A stretch of DNA of 64,000 nucleotides, from the NCBI RefSeq assembly GCF_026745355.1, contig NC_079206.1:1667800-1731799 (forward strand). Direction: 5' to 3'. The notes beneath the pieces were generated by a model that was not told the origin of the DNA, did not search any database, and was given only the letters and a program-made list of their open reading frames with translations. This document shows positions 1 through 13,600 of this stretch, piece after piece (the first letter of the stretch is position 1; each line of letters begins with the position of its first letter). Made by a program: the position numbers and the translations under genes. Origin of the DNA: Beta vulgaris subsp. vulgaris (lineage: Eukaryota; Streptophyta; Magnoliopsida; Caryophyllales; Amaranthaceae).

Positions 1-332
1 TACTTATGCAACATAATAAGTTACCTCCTAATATTAAACTAAGATTGTAGATCATTTCATGGTATCAATGCAATATTAAACGTAACTTTACTATATGGAT
101 GCAATTAGCTTTAAGAAATATAACTATCTACTACTTCTGTTTTTCTAGGTTTTACTCATATGCTATTCAAGTGGTCAATCTTATAAAAAGTTTGACCATC
201 TTTTTTGATTAATATATAAGAAAAAATATAATCATGTCATATCACATTCTGAAGAGTAGCTTAATTGCTAAAAGACCTAATCAGCTAGGACTACAAGCTA
301 GACTAATAGCATTAGCAAGTAAATAAAGTTAC

Positions 333-1817
333 CTCCTTGCATCCTGGAAGGATAATGGACTTAAATAGTTGATACAGTGCTTCACGAACTACTTTATCGT
401 CATCACTAATACGTTCACGCAATTTCTCAATGACAGGATTCTTGTGGGATTTCAACTCTGCTGGGAATTTAAGCAATAACTCCCTAATACCTAGCAATGC
501 GTCTGCAACAAATAAAAGCAAATGCTATTATCATATCACAGAGCACTATAATCACTGAAAACAATTACTACTAAGAAAAAAAATGCTGGTGATCTGATTT
601 CTACTAAAAGGCAGAGCATAAACCAGACTAAATCAGCATAAACTTTAAACTTTAGCAGTTACCGAGCTAGATAAATTTGTATATACTGCATTTTTTAAAT
701 TATCGATAATATGCACTCAGAAGGAACTAATAAATCTTCATTCAACTTATGCGTACGGTTGCTCGTCCACCATGCCAAAATCAAATCAACATTTATGAGA
801 CATTGTCTTTTATTATAGCTCGCCAATGTACTTATGACCTCTATTTACAATAAAGGCTATTAAACAGGCACAAACCTCTACGAACTTTGACATTGTGATG
901 AGATGTTTGCTGGAGCAGCTCCTTCAATGTCAGGCCTTTCTTGCTCACAGGTACCCCCGCCTTATCCAAAGCCACACTCTGTTGGGGAAGAATTATAGCT
1001 GCCCACACATCAGATCACAAACGAACCAGTCATCAACAACAATAAGCCATTGTTTCATTGGAAGTAACACAAGCACTAATAAGGGGAAGAAAAAAAGGTA
1101 CAACAACTCTATATTCCCATTTAGAACATTGATGTATTCAATAATATTTAGCATAATTTAAATAATCGAGCAATTTGTGTCTTCTTCAGAAACAAAACTT
1201 CAACTTTCGCGAGATATTCAGAAGCATGACATCAAAAAAGAATGAAAGTCACCTACTTTCAATTAGTTGGTCACTCCAAAAAAAAAAATATACATTTGAC
1301 AAAAATAAAAAAGGTTCAATATTTGCATGTATATACCCCCAAATACTTATGGAAATTTCCCAGCATTAATCAACATGTCCAAATTCCAGTATAATGCTTG
1401 AAATCATATATCTCACATAAATTCAATACTTAATCTCTTCATCAGCAGCTCAAATATATGCAACTATTTGTTATTTTGCTCATTCTAAGATCAAAGTAAA
1501 ATATAAACATAGACATGGTAACTGACAATTCATATGGTTGCTATGATTTATGAATGTAAACAAAAATCACAAAAACGAAATATAGAGTAATTTGATATGT
1601 TACCTTTGGTTTTAATTTCAGTATTGGTAGTATTAGTAGGCGGGGGTAGCTTCCTGCCCAACTTCTTCTTAAATTTCTGGGAAACAAAAAACAAAATTAA
1701 GCATAAACCCAATAAAATTGAACAACTTTTCTTTATAATGAACAACTCAAAATTGTCAACCTTGAAATCCACACCACGAGGTTGTGGCTTCTTTGAAGGT
1801 GCTTTGGAACGACCCAT
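333..1817 (-). CDS. IPI1/TEX10-like pre-rRNA-processing protein, 5' part (runs off left edge)
   Basis: Partial gene; the ATG is at 1817. Exons in coding order are 1817-1761, 1676-1604, 998-876 and 502-333, giving 141 aa with every junction in frame and GT-AG introns. The start is basic (MGRSKAPSKK), then comes a FKKKLGRK...PTNTTNTEIKTKAI stretch. This matches the N-terminal signature of the Ipi1/Testis-expressed-10 family (KVKLKVGKKKP..NATxTxFKTK). A helical ARM-type segment follows (KGLTLKELLQQTSHHNVKVRRDAL...), in which each helix pair resembles a HEAT/ARM repeat. In yeast and animals this family is a subunit of the nucleolar Rix1/PELP1 complex that matures the 60S ribosomal subunit; I infer the same role here. 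After 333 a GT donor follows and the remaining exons lie outside the window. The long K-rich start without a signal peptide fits a nuclear protein. Confidence 0.85.
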
Positions 1818-3609
1818 TTCTCTTAAAGTAAGAGTGAACAGACAACAATGGAGAAAGGGAAGAATTTGGGAAGGGGAAAGAAGAAATGTTTGCTGGTTAT
1901 GGAGGGTTTAATGGGGGGTTTTAGGGCTGACAAAGAAGTTATGTGCGAGTGAGTGCAGATAAAAGACTAACGAGGGTCCGCGACTCAGCACTGGTCGCGG
2001 ATATCGAGTTTTACTATTAGGGCGTATTCTCCTCAACTTGTTAAAATACTCGAATAATACTAAAATACTAAAAATATTTCTTACTTTGTGTTATATCCGA
2101 ATTTATTTTCCTCCATACTATTTATGTAGAATAGAGATGCTTGGGTTGTTTTTCAAATTCAGACATAAATCGTTTATTGATTACCGGTTTGTTTTCAGTA
2201 AATCGTTAAGTGAATTTGTGACTTTAATCTTGTTGGAACCGCTAAATCGATTAGCGGGGGTTTCAATAAGATCTCTAATTGGAGTTAGCAATTTTCTCTT
2301 GTGATTTTTTTTCCAAAACTGTGTATTCATTGTTGACCATGATATTAGAATCTCCAAAACCTGCATTAATCTAAAAACATCACATACATCCAAGCTACTA
2401 TTAAGTCATCCTTCCAATCTTATGATCAATCCACACTTAATTGACGAAGAATATGTAAATTTCAAACAAAATATTGTACACAACATGTATATATACATAA
2501 CACAAAATATACTTATTAGTGACATTTTACAAAAGTAGATTTCGTAATCTGAAGGCTAATTGGTGTTCCTAGCTAGTTCCCTTGAATTTTACATATAAGG
2601 AACGGGTGACAACTTGTGAGCCTCTTCAATGTCATCTAAAAGTAGTAATTGTCCATCTACGTTGATACGTCTATTGACCTAGTGGTGGGGGTTATATAGC
2701 TAAAGAAGGTGGTGTTGGGGTAAATGAAATTGTCGAATGAGTAAAGGGTCGAGGAGGACGTTGAGTAGGTGGTCCAATATGAAGTCGGAGGAGTAGAACG
2801 CACATGTAAATTTATGTACATATCCTACTCTTGTAATAGCGTCGAAGGAGACCCTGTCACGGTATCTAGTGTTTTGAGGCATAATCGATAGCCCATCTTA
2901 TTCAGCAAACCCGAACAGCCTATACAAAGTCATGCATATCTTGTATAATAATTTCTCTGTTTGTTATTATATGACTCATTTAGACCTTGGCACGATTCGC
3001 ATATATGACTTGAACTATCTCTTCTCATTTATACTTAAGGAAAATTATAGTCATATGAGATGTTAGATTGGTCTCCATGTATATTAATATCAACTTATGT
3101 AATTTGTTCTTGCTGGTATTTATAGATATTGATGTTCAAACTAGTGTCTCGACAAGTGTGCCTAAAAAAGTGGGTCGACTAATAAAGAACATAAGAAGTG
3201 ATTATCATATTGTAAACGCTAATATAGTCATTCTACTAAATTTAAAATATAAAACTGTATTGTATAAGATGTTAACACATAACTATGCTTCGTACGGGAT
3301 AAGCCTAGTTACTCATATGATTTTTTTTTTTAAAGTTATTTGATAGTTTTAGCATTAGAATTCAAAATTGAGTGTTATAGTACTTGACTATAAATTTTTG
3401 CAAACTTGTAAGAAGATTTTTTAAAAAGTTTTCAAACATGGAAGCATGCCCCTTCCCCCATTTAGTCGTGTTTCTCTCTATCTAAGCTATTTTCCTCCCT
3501 CGTCTTGCTTTATTTTATTCATTCAATCAAATTTCCTAAAAATCTTACTTCAATTATTCTTGATTAAGATTTACTAGTTTTGAGGTTAGAAATTAATTCC
3601 AAACAATAA
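1818..3609. other. Intergenic spacer upstream of the IPI1-like gene
   Basis: This stretch holds the promoter and 5' leader of the minus-strand gene (about 1818-2000, G-rich on the plus strand) and then AT-rich sequence with only short chance reading frames. A possible decayed MITE end reading TAGGGCGTATTCTCC lies near 2019. I see no gene, tRNA or well-bounded element here. Confidence 0.5.
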
Positions 3610-6242
3610 TGTAATATCCCCAAGTTTTAATATTATTTAATTAATAACTAATCGTAATTAATCAACTAAAAACGATCCAAATTTAGTAATTAAAAATTTC
3701 TAAGTTAATTTCTAAGCTATTTTGTTTGGTAATTTTGGGTTAATGAAGCTCATAAATTAAGTTACTAAATTTAGCATCAATCTTGTAAATGATGTAGGAC
3801 TTAAGGTTAAAAATTTTGATGGACCCAATGACCAAATCCTTTGGGGCCCAAACAAAACAAAAAAGGCCTAGCACTTTTCTTCTCCAAAAATCAGAAAACA
3901 CAAAAGGAAAGCAATAACTCCATCTTCTTCCTCCTCCATACGTGGAAGGACAAGAATGGAGATTTCTCAACAAGTCAAAAACTATCTCAGTAAATTTAAT
4001 TCAGCTTCCACTCTCTCAACCACCCTTAAACCACTGGTTTTTCTCAAAACTACTGAATTTAGCCACTTGTTTTCTTGAATGGTTTTTGTAATTTAAAATT
4101 CTGAAATTCATCTACTGAGATGGAAGTTTCTCTATAAATAGGGAGGAATGAATGAGTTTTTCAAGCACAAAATCAACAACAAAATACAGAAAAGAAATAC
4201 AATCAATGGGAAGAATTTGAAAACAAAAATTCAATCTTTTCCCTCCTCTGTTTTCGGCCACCACCACAACCACCTTACAGCCACCCCCGTCCCAATTTCC
4301 GACCACCTTTGGCGAGCCCACACCCAGCCGCACCTACCCGCACCCAGTCGCGCCCAGCACCACCGTCGCCCTCCTCTCTCGCGCACCCTTCGACCCCCCT
4401 GCACTCTCGCCCATTCTCTCTCCTCTTTCGCGAACTGCACAGCACCACCACACTCGCCTTGCTGCTCGCCGCCCTTCTGTCGCCTTCGCCGCCTCGGAAC
4501 GCTGCCCTCGCCGGACCCCTGCCGCGACGCCAAGCCCCTTCCCCTGCGTGTGTATTCTGTTTTTGAGGTGAGTCTAATGTTTTACAATTGTTTTCTAAAA
4601 TGTTGACTTTATAATGTTTATATATACTAACTTCCTAATTTATTAAACCCTTTTGGCTATGTAATAATAGTGTTGATAATGCAAGCTTATAACTAAGTCA
4701 AGTCACTTATAAATTATAGGTTAGCTAAGTTCAGCAAATGTTATTTACAGTTAGTCCTACAAAAACATAAATAGTCAAACTTTAAATTATTTAAGTTATA
4801 ACATGCTTCCTTATATATTTCTAAACTAGTTTAAAAATTATAGTCACTTCTAATTTTAATAAGTAACTAACTTATATGAGTGCACTATTAAGTTGTAAAA
4901 CTTATAACATAATAATATGACTAATTGAAGGATAATACTTTTAATTCGAATTTTAAGTAATATCTATAGAAATAAGTTTAAAGGATTGGATAAACTATTA
5001 TAACTTCAATATATTACGTAATCGTTTAATAAGTTAGACTTTATAACTTATATAAACAATACTATAAACTAAGAATCATACTTAAGGAGCACTTATATTA
5101 ATATTTTCTATTAATTTCTAACTTACAAAATACTCGTTTTGAAACTTAAAAGAACTCGTTCCTCGGAGCTCAGTAAGGACGATATCAAGGACGTAAGAAG
5201 AGGATTATTATTATTTATTCTGCAATCAAGGTAACAACTACTGCTGGTACCCGTTCCTTTGAAATGCGTTTTTATAATATGCTACTGAAATGATGATTTA
5301 TGAACATGTGTTTTTGAGTTGCGGGAATATTATTACATGTTTTGATTACGTATCCTGAGATTTATACAATTTTAAAAGACTGAAAGATACTGAATTACAG
5401 AGGTATACTGATCACTGAAAATGATATTGTTTATGAAATATTGATGGAAGTTACTGTATTACACTGATCACCGTTAAAATAAAAGAAACGTAACATGATA
5501 AAGTAAAGTGGAAGAACTGGTTGGTTGTACCTACTGACTGACTGAAGGTCGTGCACGTACCGTACTGTTTACTGGGGCACTGGCCCGATACTGTTTACTG
5601 GGGCACTGGCCCACTACTGTTTACTGGTGTAGGGCAATGCCCGGGGCCAAGGCCCTTGCACAGTGGTGCATACACATACTGGGAGACGTCCCAGCACTGA
5701 CTGACGTACATCAACCAGAGTAAAAACTGATGAAATGGAATCATGGACAATTAAAGTGAATTGAATGAATTTTGTTTTCGTAAATGTTTGAATTATTCTT
5801 TCCCCTGTTTTGTAAATAAAATGAGTTGAAATGAGTTTACGTTGCTAGGGTAGTTTGTTACTGAGCCTCGGCTCATAACGTTTTGTATTTATGTTTTAGG
5901 TACTGCTGGGACGATGGTACTGCGTAGTGGCAAGGATTACCACCTTATTAAATCATCTAGTATTAGTGCTACTAACTTGTAAGGTTAACTTAACTAGAAT
6001 GTAAGACCATATGCTTTGATATGAGTTATCGTTGTTATGTCAAGTAAACGTTAACGTTGTCTACTTTATTATAATAAAATGTCTAAGTTATCACTATTAT
6101 ATCTCTTAATGTTTAAATAGTTTATATGATTGTAGCCTTGCACCTTCCTAACCGAAGGTGCGGCAGTAATGCCTCGACTAAATAGGTATTCCGCTGCTAA
6201 TTAGGTTATCTTAAATAGTGAATTAGTAGTCGGGGCGTTACA
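3610..6242 (+). mobile_element. Solo LTR of a Ty3/gypsy-type retrotransposon (2,633 bp)
   Basis: The block starts TGTAATATCCCC and ends GGGGCGTTACA, an imperfect inverted pair of the TG...CA type used by plant Ty3/gypsy LTRs. It is flanked by a perfect 5-bp target duplication, AATAA at 3605-3609 and 6243-6247. A TATA box (TATAAATA, 4133-4140) sits about 520 bp in, as expected for a U3 region, and fixes the plus orientation. A GC-rich block follows at about 4250-4560, and a 26-bp tandem motif (ACTGTTTACTGG) occurs at 5564, 5590 and 5616. There is no gag or pol reading frame and no second copy of the ends inside, so it looks like a solo LTR left by recombination. A non-autonomous element of this length is the alternative. 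Assignment to a Tat/Athila-like lineage from the long LTR is inference. Confidence 0.85.
5564..5628 (+). repeat. 26-bp tandem repeat inside the solo LTR
   Basis: The motif ACTGTTTACTGGGGCACTGG occurs at 5564 and 5590, with a shorter third copy at 5616, a strict 26-bp period. Confidence 0.8.
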
Positions 6243-7653
6243 AATAACTTATAGTTTTTCATCGGTATTGTTATTTTAAAATATTAATGTTCACAATATT
6301 TTAGTTGAATTCCATTCCAAACAATAACTAAACCAAGTACTCATTCTAACATAAATCTAGGAGGAGAAGTTTGTAACCCTACTAACTAGAAATTTCACGA
6401 TTACAATGAAATTGTTAATTCTCTCTTCAAATTACAAATCACGGATTGCAGATTACATGTCCATATTCATCCACTCCATACCTAGTATTTGTTTACAAAA
6501 TTAATAGATTTGAAACTAATACCTCAAATCCATAAGGTACGGAGTTTAGAAACCCAAGGGGGAGGTGGGTATGTCTCATACCAATACCTGAAGGCTCAAG
6601 GTATCAAATAGAAGAAAAAAATTCATTCCCAAGTAAGGGTTTGTTCTCTTCGACTTAAAATAATTGAACCGAACTCATTGCAACTGAATTAAACTGAACT
6701 GAACTGAATTGAACTGAAATGAATCAAAATTATAACTAAGAAATGATAGTTGAGCTGAAATGAACTGAACCGATTACAAGTCAACTGAAAATAAGGTGAG
6801 GAGAACCGACCCTAAAACCAAACACATGATATTAGGTATTCCAAACCTATACCACCTTGATTTCATTCCTGATTCCAAACCTATACCACTATATGAACCA
6901 AACACCCCTTAATTTTGAAGGAAAGAAATTGAAGATTTTCTTCGACGATTCTATAAAATTGAAGGTTTATTTAGGACCAAAGTAAAATCAAATTTTCAAA
7001 AAACGGGTACGGCATGGATTCGGCAAAAAATAAAACAATAAAATAAATCTGGGAAAAAATTATTTTATTTTTCATGACTCAATTTGTAAAAGTAAATCAG
7101 AAAAATATTACTTTACGTTTTTAATATTTATATTTTCTTCTAGTAAATAAGAAAAGCTGACATAAAAAAATCTCAAAAAGAAAAGTATATTTTAAGAGTA
7201 CATGCCTTCTTTCAAAAAAAAAAAAAAAAGAGTACATGCCAAAGAAAAAAAAAGTATTAAAATAGAAAAGAAAAAATCAACAGAAAAAGTTGTAGTTCAA
7301 TAAAGTTACACATGTACAACTGGCAACCATAACTCATAAGTGCAACATTTTTTTTTTTTTTTTTTCAAGATATCACGTGATCCTATTTTTCCTCTTTCCT
7401 CTCTCCTCTTCTTCTCCTCACTCGAACTCAATCAGAACTCAGAAGACTAATGCTCTTCTTCAATGGCGTCTGAAATCCGACCAATTATACTGTTTAAGTT
7501 CTAAGATTTGAAGTCTGCAGTTTACCGTAAGATATACGAGTAAGAATTCAACACAATCCAGATTTTGTGAATCCGCTGAATTCCCCTTGGATTACGTTAT
7601 TGTAAATTGCGCATAATATCATCAGAAAAAGGTGTTTTGTTAGAATTGAAAAG
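6243..7653. other. Intergenic spacer and NAD synthetase promoter/leader
   Basis: AT-rich spacer between the solo LTR and the NAD synthetase start codon. It contains the small MITE at 6637-6812 and the right end of what may be another MITE near 6850-6910 (reverse strand reads GGGGTGTTTGGTTCA). The last 300 bases have a poly-T tract (about 7346-7366) and then a CT-rich leader (7380-7440), typical of a plant 5' untranslated region. Confidence 0.5.
6637..6812. mobile_element. PIF/Harbinger-type MITE with pentanucleotide core
   Basis: The ends are similar in inverted orientation (GGGTTTGTTCTCTTCG on the left; the right end on the other strand reads GGGTCGGTTCTCCTC). They are flanked by TAA at 6634-6636 and 6813-6815, the 3-bp duplication typical of PIF/Harbinger. 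The core is a run of AACTG/AATTG-type pentamers. Related copies lie at 18420-18544 and about 25160-25387. Confidence 0.7.
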
Positions 7654-10600
7654 ATGAGGTTGTTGAAGGTAGCAACATGCAATTTGAATCAATGGGCAAT
7701 GGATTTCGACTGTAATTTGAAGAATATCAAAGATTCTATTTCTAAGGCTAAAGCTGCTGGTGCTGCCATTCGATTAGGCCCTGAGCTCGAAATCACTGGT
7801 TATGGCTGTGAAGATCATTTCTTAGAACTTGATACTATCAATCATGGGTAATTTCCCTCTTTCCCTTTTTAATTCCCTCAATATATCTCTTTTTTATCTT
7901 ATGAATGGCTTTTATTACTTTACTAACTTTCAGAAATTTAATGTAGCATCAGTTTAAATCACACAACTGGAGGAAGTAGTTCCTTGTGGGGGGGAAGGAG
8001 GGATTCTAGTTTAGGGTGACAAGTCGATAATCTATTTTACTACTTCCTCCTGTTTCATAATACTCGCTACAGTTTTCATTGTTGGAAGTTTCACACTTGC
8101 TACACTTCTTTTTTGGACAATAAACACTCTCTATCTCTCTCCTCTCACATGAGTGAGTCCTTTTTCTTTTTACTTTCTACCTCTTCCTTCTCCAAAAATT
8201 TTCTTTTTAACTTTCTACCTCTTCCTTCTCCGTGAATGGAGAAGTGTAGCGAATTGAGAAGTATAGCGAGTAATATAAGACGGAGGAAGTATGTATGTTT
8301 GTCGTTTTCACGGTTTATGAACCACTATTACTGTCAATGTAGAAGGTTTATGGCTGTGGCAATCTTACTATCTCGGATGTTGTAGAACTAAAAAGAAAAG
8401 TTTCACAATGTGGTCGAGATGAAGGGATGTGGCCAAGATTTAATACTATGATTTGGAGAATATATAGATATTCACAACTCCTAACATATGATTTATATAT
8501 TACTAAGGCTCCGTTTGGTAGGGCGTAAAATATTGTCAGTGTAAAATGATTTTCATGGAAAATAATTTACAATGGAAAACGCAATTCCAAAATTAGTTTT
8601 CCGTTGTTTGGTTCGATGTAAGAAAAATGATGAAATGAAAGGAAAATGAAAGGGAAAGTAAGGAGGTAGTGAGAGGATGTATAAGAGAGATAAGGAAAAT
8701 AGTTTTCCCTTCATTTTGATAGGAAAATGGTTTTCCATTATTGGGAGAGTAATTTTTTACCCCAAGGGAAAATGGTTTTACACTCTTTTGCCAACCAAAC
8801 AATGTAAAACTGAAAATAGAGGAGAACAGTTTTCCGGGAAAACGTTTTACACCCTACCAAACGGAGCCTAAATAGCACTAAGAGAATGAAATTTAGAGAG
8901 CATAATATTATTTTGGCAGACATTTTATGTCTTTTAATGCATCTTCCTATTTGAATGATGATGGGATCTCGAGTTTTTAGTTTGTAACATGTGTTTTGTG
9001 AAAATCATTAGCTTGTAACACTTGGTGAAAAAATTGCAGATGGGAGTGCTTGAAGGAACTTTTGCTTGAGGACTGGACAGATGGAATGTTATGTAGCTTT
9101 GGGATGCCTATTTTTAGAGGTTCAGAACGTTATAATTGCCAAGTTCTTTGTATGAACAGAAAAATTATCATGATCCGACCAAAGATGTGGCTGGCCAATG
9201 ATGGTAATTACAGAGAACTGCGTTGGTTTACTACATGGAAGCAGAAAGACAAGATGGTGGATTTTGAGCTACCTCTCCTTATTGCGGATGCTATATCGCA
9301 AGAGACAGTGCCTTTTGGTTATGGATACATTAAGTTCAAAGACACGTACGTTAAACGTCATTTTATCTTGATGTGTGCTTATATATTCTCGAGATATTTT
9401 GTCTTCTATAAATAAACTTGTTCTATTATATTTTGTTAGTTTTCGTTTGACAATTATTAGTACATTTTTTTTCGTGTCAGAGCTGTTGCTGCTGAAATTT
9501 GTGAGGAGTTATTTGTTCCAGTTCCACCTCATGCTGAGCTTGCATTAAATGGTGTTGAAGTATTTATGAATGCTAGTGGAAGTCATCATCAACTAAGAAA
9601 ACTTGATGTTCGTATGCATGCTTTTAAAGGTGCTACACATATTCGTGGTGGACTTTACATGTACAGTAATCAACAGGGTTGTGATGGTGGACGCTTATAT
9701 TATGGTATTTTTTTTTTCTTCTGTTTGTTGTTCCTTTGTGTTGGTTTTACAGTAAAATATCTAAATTTTAACTCCTACTTTTTTTCTAGTTGTTTAAAGT
9801 AGTTGTTTTTTTAATTGATGTGATAGATGGTTGTTGCTGCGTTGTTATGAATGGAGATGTGGTTGCTCAAGGCTCCCAATTTTCATTGAAAGATGTGGAG
9901 GTTGTATTTGCTCAAGTGGACCTTGATGCTGTAAGTTCGATTATTTGGTTTTTAGATTCTTACCTAGTTACCTGCTTTTTTTGCTATTATTTTGGGGTTC
10001 CTTCTTTTGACTAATAAAATGTGTATAACATGCACATTATTGTTTGACATTGTGCTTGATTGTTCCAATTTGATCATTGTGTATGCTTATAACAGATTTG
10101 TAGCCTTAGATGCTGTACAAGTTCTTCTCAAGAGCAGGCAAGCTGCAAACCAGTAGTCCCGTTTGTTAAAGCACCTTACAAGCTTTGCCAATCATTCCAT
10201 TTGGAAGAACCTATTTCATGTCCACTTGAGGTTAGTCCTTCATCTAGAGATGTTGTATTTTTGTAATGAAGTATAGGCGTGGTAGATACTAGGTAGTCAG
10301 TAGTGCTTCGTTGATTCTGAGCTCATTGCTTCTTTTATTAGCAAATCTTGAGCTCCCAGTACGACTTGCAATCTAGAATATCAGATGATACTTAACCCTT
10401 AAGTAATTAGCACTAATTTTAAGTAACCATAATTAAAAATTGGTGTAACCTTGAGTAATTAGCCTAATTATAAGTATAATGAAACTTAACCCTTAGCTTG
10501 CTATAAGCTTGTGATGCACCATAAGCTCAGAATATCAGATGATACAAAACAACCCTTCATGTATCTTCTTTTTTGCCATTACTGTTCCAGCATTGAAAAG

Positions 10601-13600
10601 CTGTTCTATTAATGCTTATGCTGCTAATGATTCTCCCTTCTAAAAGCCTTAATTAAAGTCATTTGATTGAAACGGGATGTTTAGGGTTTTAACTCCAGAA
10701 ATTAGGTTTCACAGTATAAAATAAATGCTTAAAGCATCAAAACTCATAATCCTAACCATCAGTTCAGCTGCTGCTTATGCTGATTTCTGTCTTTAGCGGC
10801 TGACTGGCCACAAAATTGAATTTGTAAGTTCTGTAAAATCTGTAAAATCATGCTCAAATAACCTCTAATGAAGCCAGCCAATGCAGACCTGATATGGCTC
10901 TAAAATATTCAAAGTTTTACTTCCAAGTACTGCTGCTGCCACTGTTATGCTCTTGTTTCAGCCGCTGTTGCTATCTCTTTTGAGCTCTGGAAATGGCTTC
11001 ATTTGTGGCACTAATAAGTGCTCTAAATTCGCTTAACGATTACAGACATTGAAATCCAGTTTGTGCTGAAGTATACCAAATGATGCCTCAAAGCTTCATT
11101 AAAAGTTGTTATCTTACTTGTGGATATGCCTTCTTCCTTCTCTCCCATTTGATCTTCTCCAAAAGAAGATGAAGAATATTGATTCACACAAAAGGAAATT
11201 AAACTCCCTAGGCGCCTTCACTTTTGCACAAGAACCTCCCGAGTAAGTCTTGTTCTAAGGAGTTAGAGTAGATGGCTAGATGCTCCTGTATCACCTGATG
11301 CATGTGATGAAGTTCCCACCTAGAATGGGAATGGGGAGGTTAGAACATGTGGAGTCTTACTTTACCATGGGAAAGGGCTCTTGAAAACCCATCCAATTTC
11401 TTTAATGGCCTCGGATTTCGGGTATTAATATGCATCATGACTGCACCTCAAATTATCAGGCTGTTTTCAGGGGATATGGCCTGTCTGACTCAGCTAATTT
11501 CATGCAGTTTGATGAATGGCCCGATATTTATCCTGGCCTGATTTTCACTGGCTTGGGCTGCGGTGGCCTTTAGCATGAATTCTTGGCCATTTAGATACCT
11601 TGGAATGTTCTTTTAGTGCACCCAACAATTTATCACCTCTACTACAGTTTGAAAGAAGCTTTTTTTAATAAAATTCTGGTTTCATAGTTGACTAGCTTAA
11701 AACTTTATATAAATACTAAAGAATAGTTTGCTAAGACATTTGGTTTAGTCATTTACAACCCCAATTTGAACTTTTTTCTGTCAGGGAGTCTTTCTGGTTT
11801 CTCCAATATTTAATATGGGTGGAGACTTTTATCTTTACTGTTGTACAGCATATTAAACTTACCAATTTGTAGGCTGTGTATACTGTATATATTTGTCTTA
11901 AGGTGATACAATGATGACTTCTAGATTAGGTATCATAAACCCGAGGAAGAGATAGCTTTTGGACCTGCTTGCTGGTTATGGGACTACTTAAGAAGAAGTG
12001 GAGCTTCTGGTTTCTTGCTTCCCCTTTCTGGTGGTGCTGATAGCTCCTCTGTTGCTGCAATAGTTGGGTGCATGTGTCAGCTCGTTGTTAAAGGTGAGTT
12101 TTATGATGAACCTACCTATCGATTTCTGTATCAATTCTTTATGGACCAAACTCCAAGTTTCCCAGCATATTTCTAAAACTTAGAATCATATATTTGCTCT
12201 TCATGTTTAAGTTTCCCTTCTGAATCTATTGTTCTGAGTGACATGATACTAGTAGGACACATTTGTTCTAAAATATTAGATGCCATAATGTTTCTATTTT
12301 TTTGATTATTATTTATTGCTTTGGTCCATTAAAAATGGTTGTGATTGTTGGTATTCAGAAATTCACAATGGGGATGAACGGATAAAAGCTGACGCGAAAA
12401 GGATTGGCCAGTATCCTGATGGCCAATTTCCAACTGATAGCAAGGAGTTTGCGAAACGCATATTATACACTGTGTTCATGGGAACTGAAAATAGGTACAA
12501 TTCACTATCCTATGGGTCAAGCAATGTCCTTTTGCTTTGTGCAACATACTAGTGCCAAGATGTGTGCTTAATTATTACTTCAGTTTCAAATATGTGATAA
12601 TTAGTTTCTGTTGTTGAAATGCTGCTTCATGCATGATTAAAAATTTCAAATACCATTTATCTAGGATACATTCTTGAGCTATATTCTGGTAATGTAGTCA
12701 ATAACTTCATGTCAAAATTGACTTAGACATTGCATTTTGACAGTATGCAAAAAAATGAGTTTGATGAACATTTGAGCATATTGTTTTTTTCATCCTAAAT
12801 TGATTACAACCATTTTAAATTGAAAAATAGCAGTTCATGAAACGTCACATGTCAATGGTTTGGAGTAAGGCTGTCTACATAATGTGCCCAAGATTCTTAC
12901 TGGTTGGCCCTTTTGTTTCTGCTTAATACTATATCAATTGTTAGGATTTGTTTTTTTGCAGTTCAGAAGACACAAGATCACGCGCCAAAATTCTTGCAGA
13001 CGAGATTGGGTCCTGGCATCTTGATGTCTGCATAGATGGTGTTATTTCAGCCCTACTAACTTTATTTCAGACACTAACAGGAAAACGCCCTCGCTATAAG
13101 GTATAATTACTAAATTCCTGTGAACAAAAAGGGAAAAAAAAAGAAGAGACAATGAGGGTAAATGATGTAATGTGTGCTGAATTCTGGACTCCCTGCCGAT
13201 TAATACTGTTTCTGATGCAATTTCTGTGAATTATGATTTATTGTTAGTTCAGTGCAAAGCTAGGACAAAACTAAAAGAAGAAGAACTTGAATTTAATTAG
13301 AATTTCTCGAAAACATTTTAATGGACTGATCAAGATCAACACAACCTTTCGAGAGGCTTGTTCTCTCCCAAGTCCCAAATTTTGAAAAAGCAACTAAGGG
13401 AACCTCTTCACGATATTTAATTTGACTTCTCCTTCTCCGAGTTCTTTTGTGAATTACAATGGAACTTTCTAGAATACCCCTCCTCTTAAGCCAGTTTTTT
13501 ACACTAGTGCATTTTACCTACTGTTTTAAATTGTACTAGTGAAGGTGATTGACATTTAATATGTCTTGGCTGTAATTCAGGTTGATGGAGGATCAAATGC

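Noticed and set aside
4148..4606. 152-codon proline/serine-rich open frame
   Set aside because: It lies inside the solo LTR in a GC-rich block where frames on both strands stay open; no domain or homolog is recognisable.
6850..6910. Right end of a MITE (reversed GGGGTGTTTGGTTCA)
   Set aside because: The left partner is not visible, so the element could not be bounded; only mentioned in the spacer entry.
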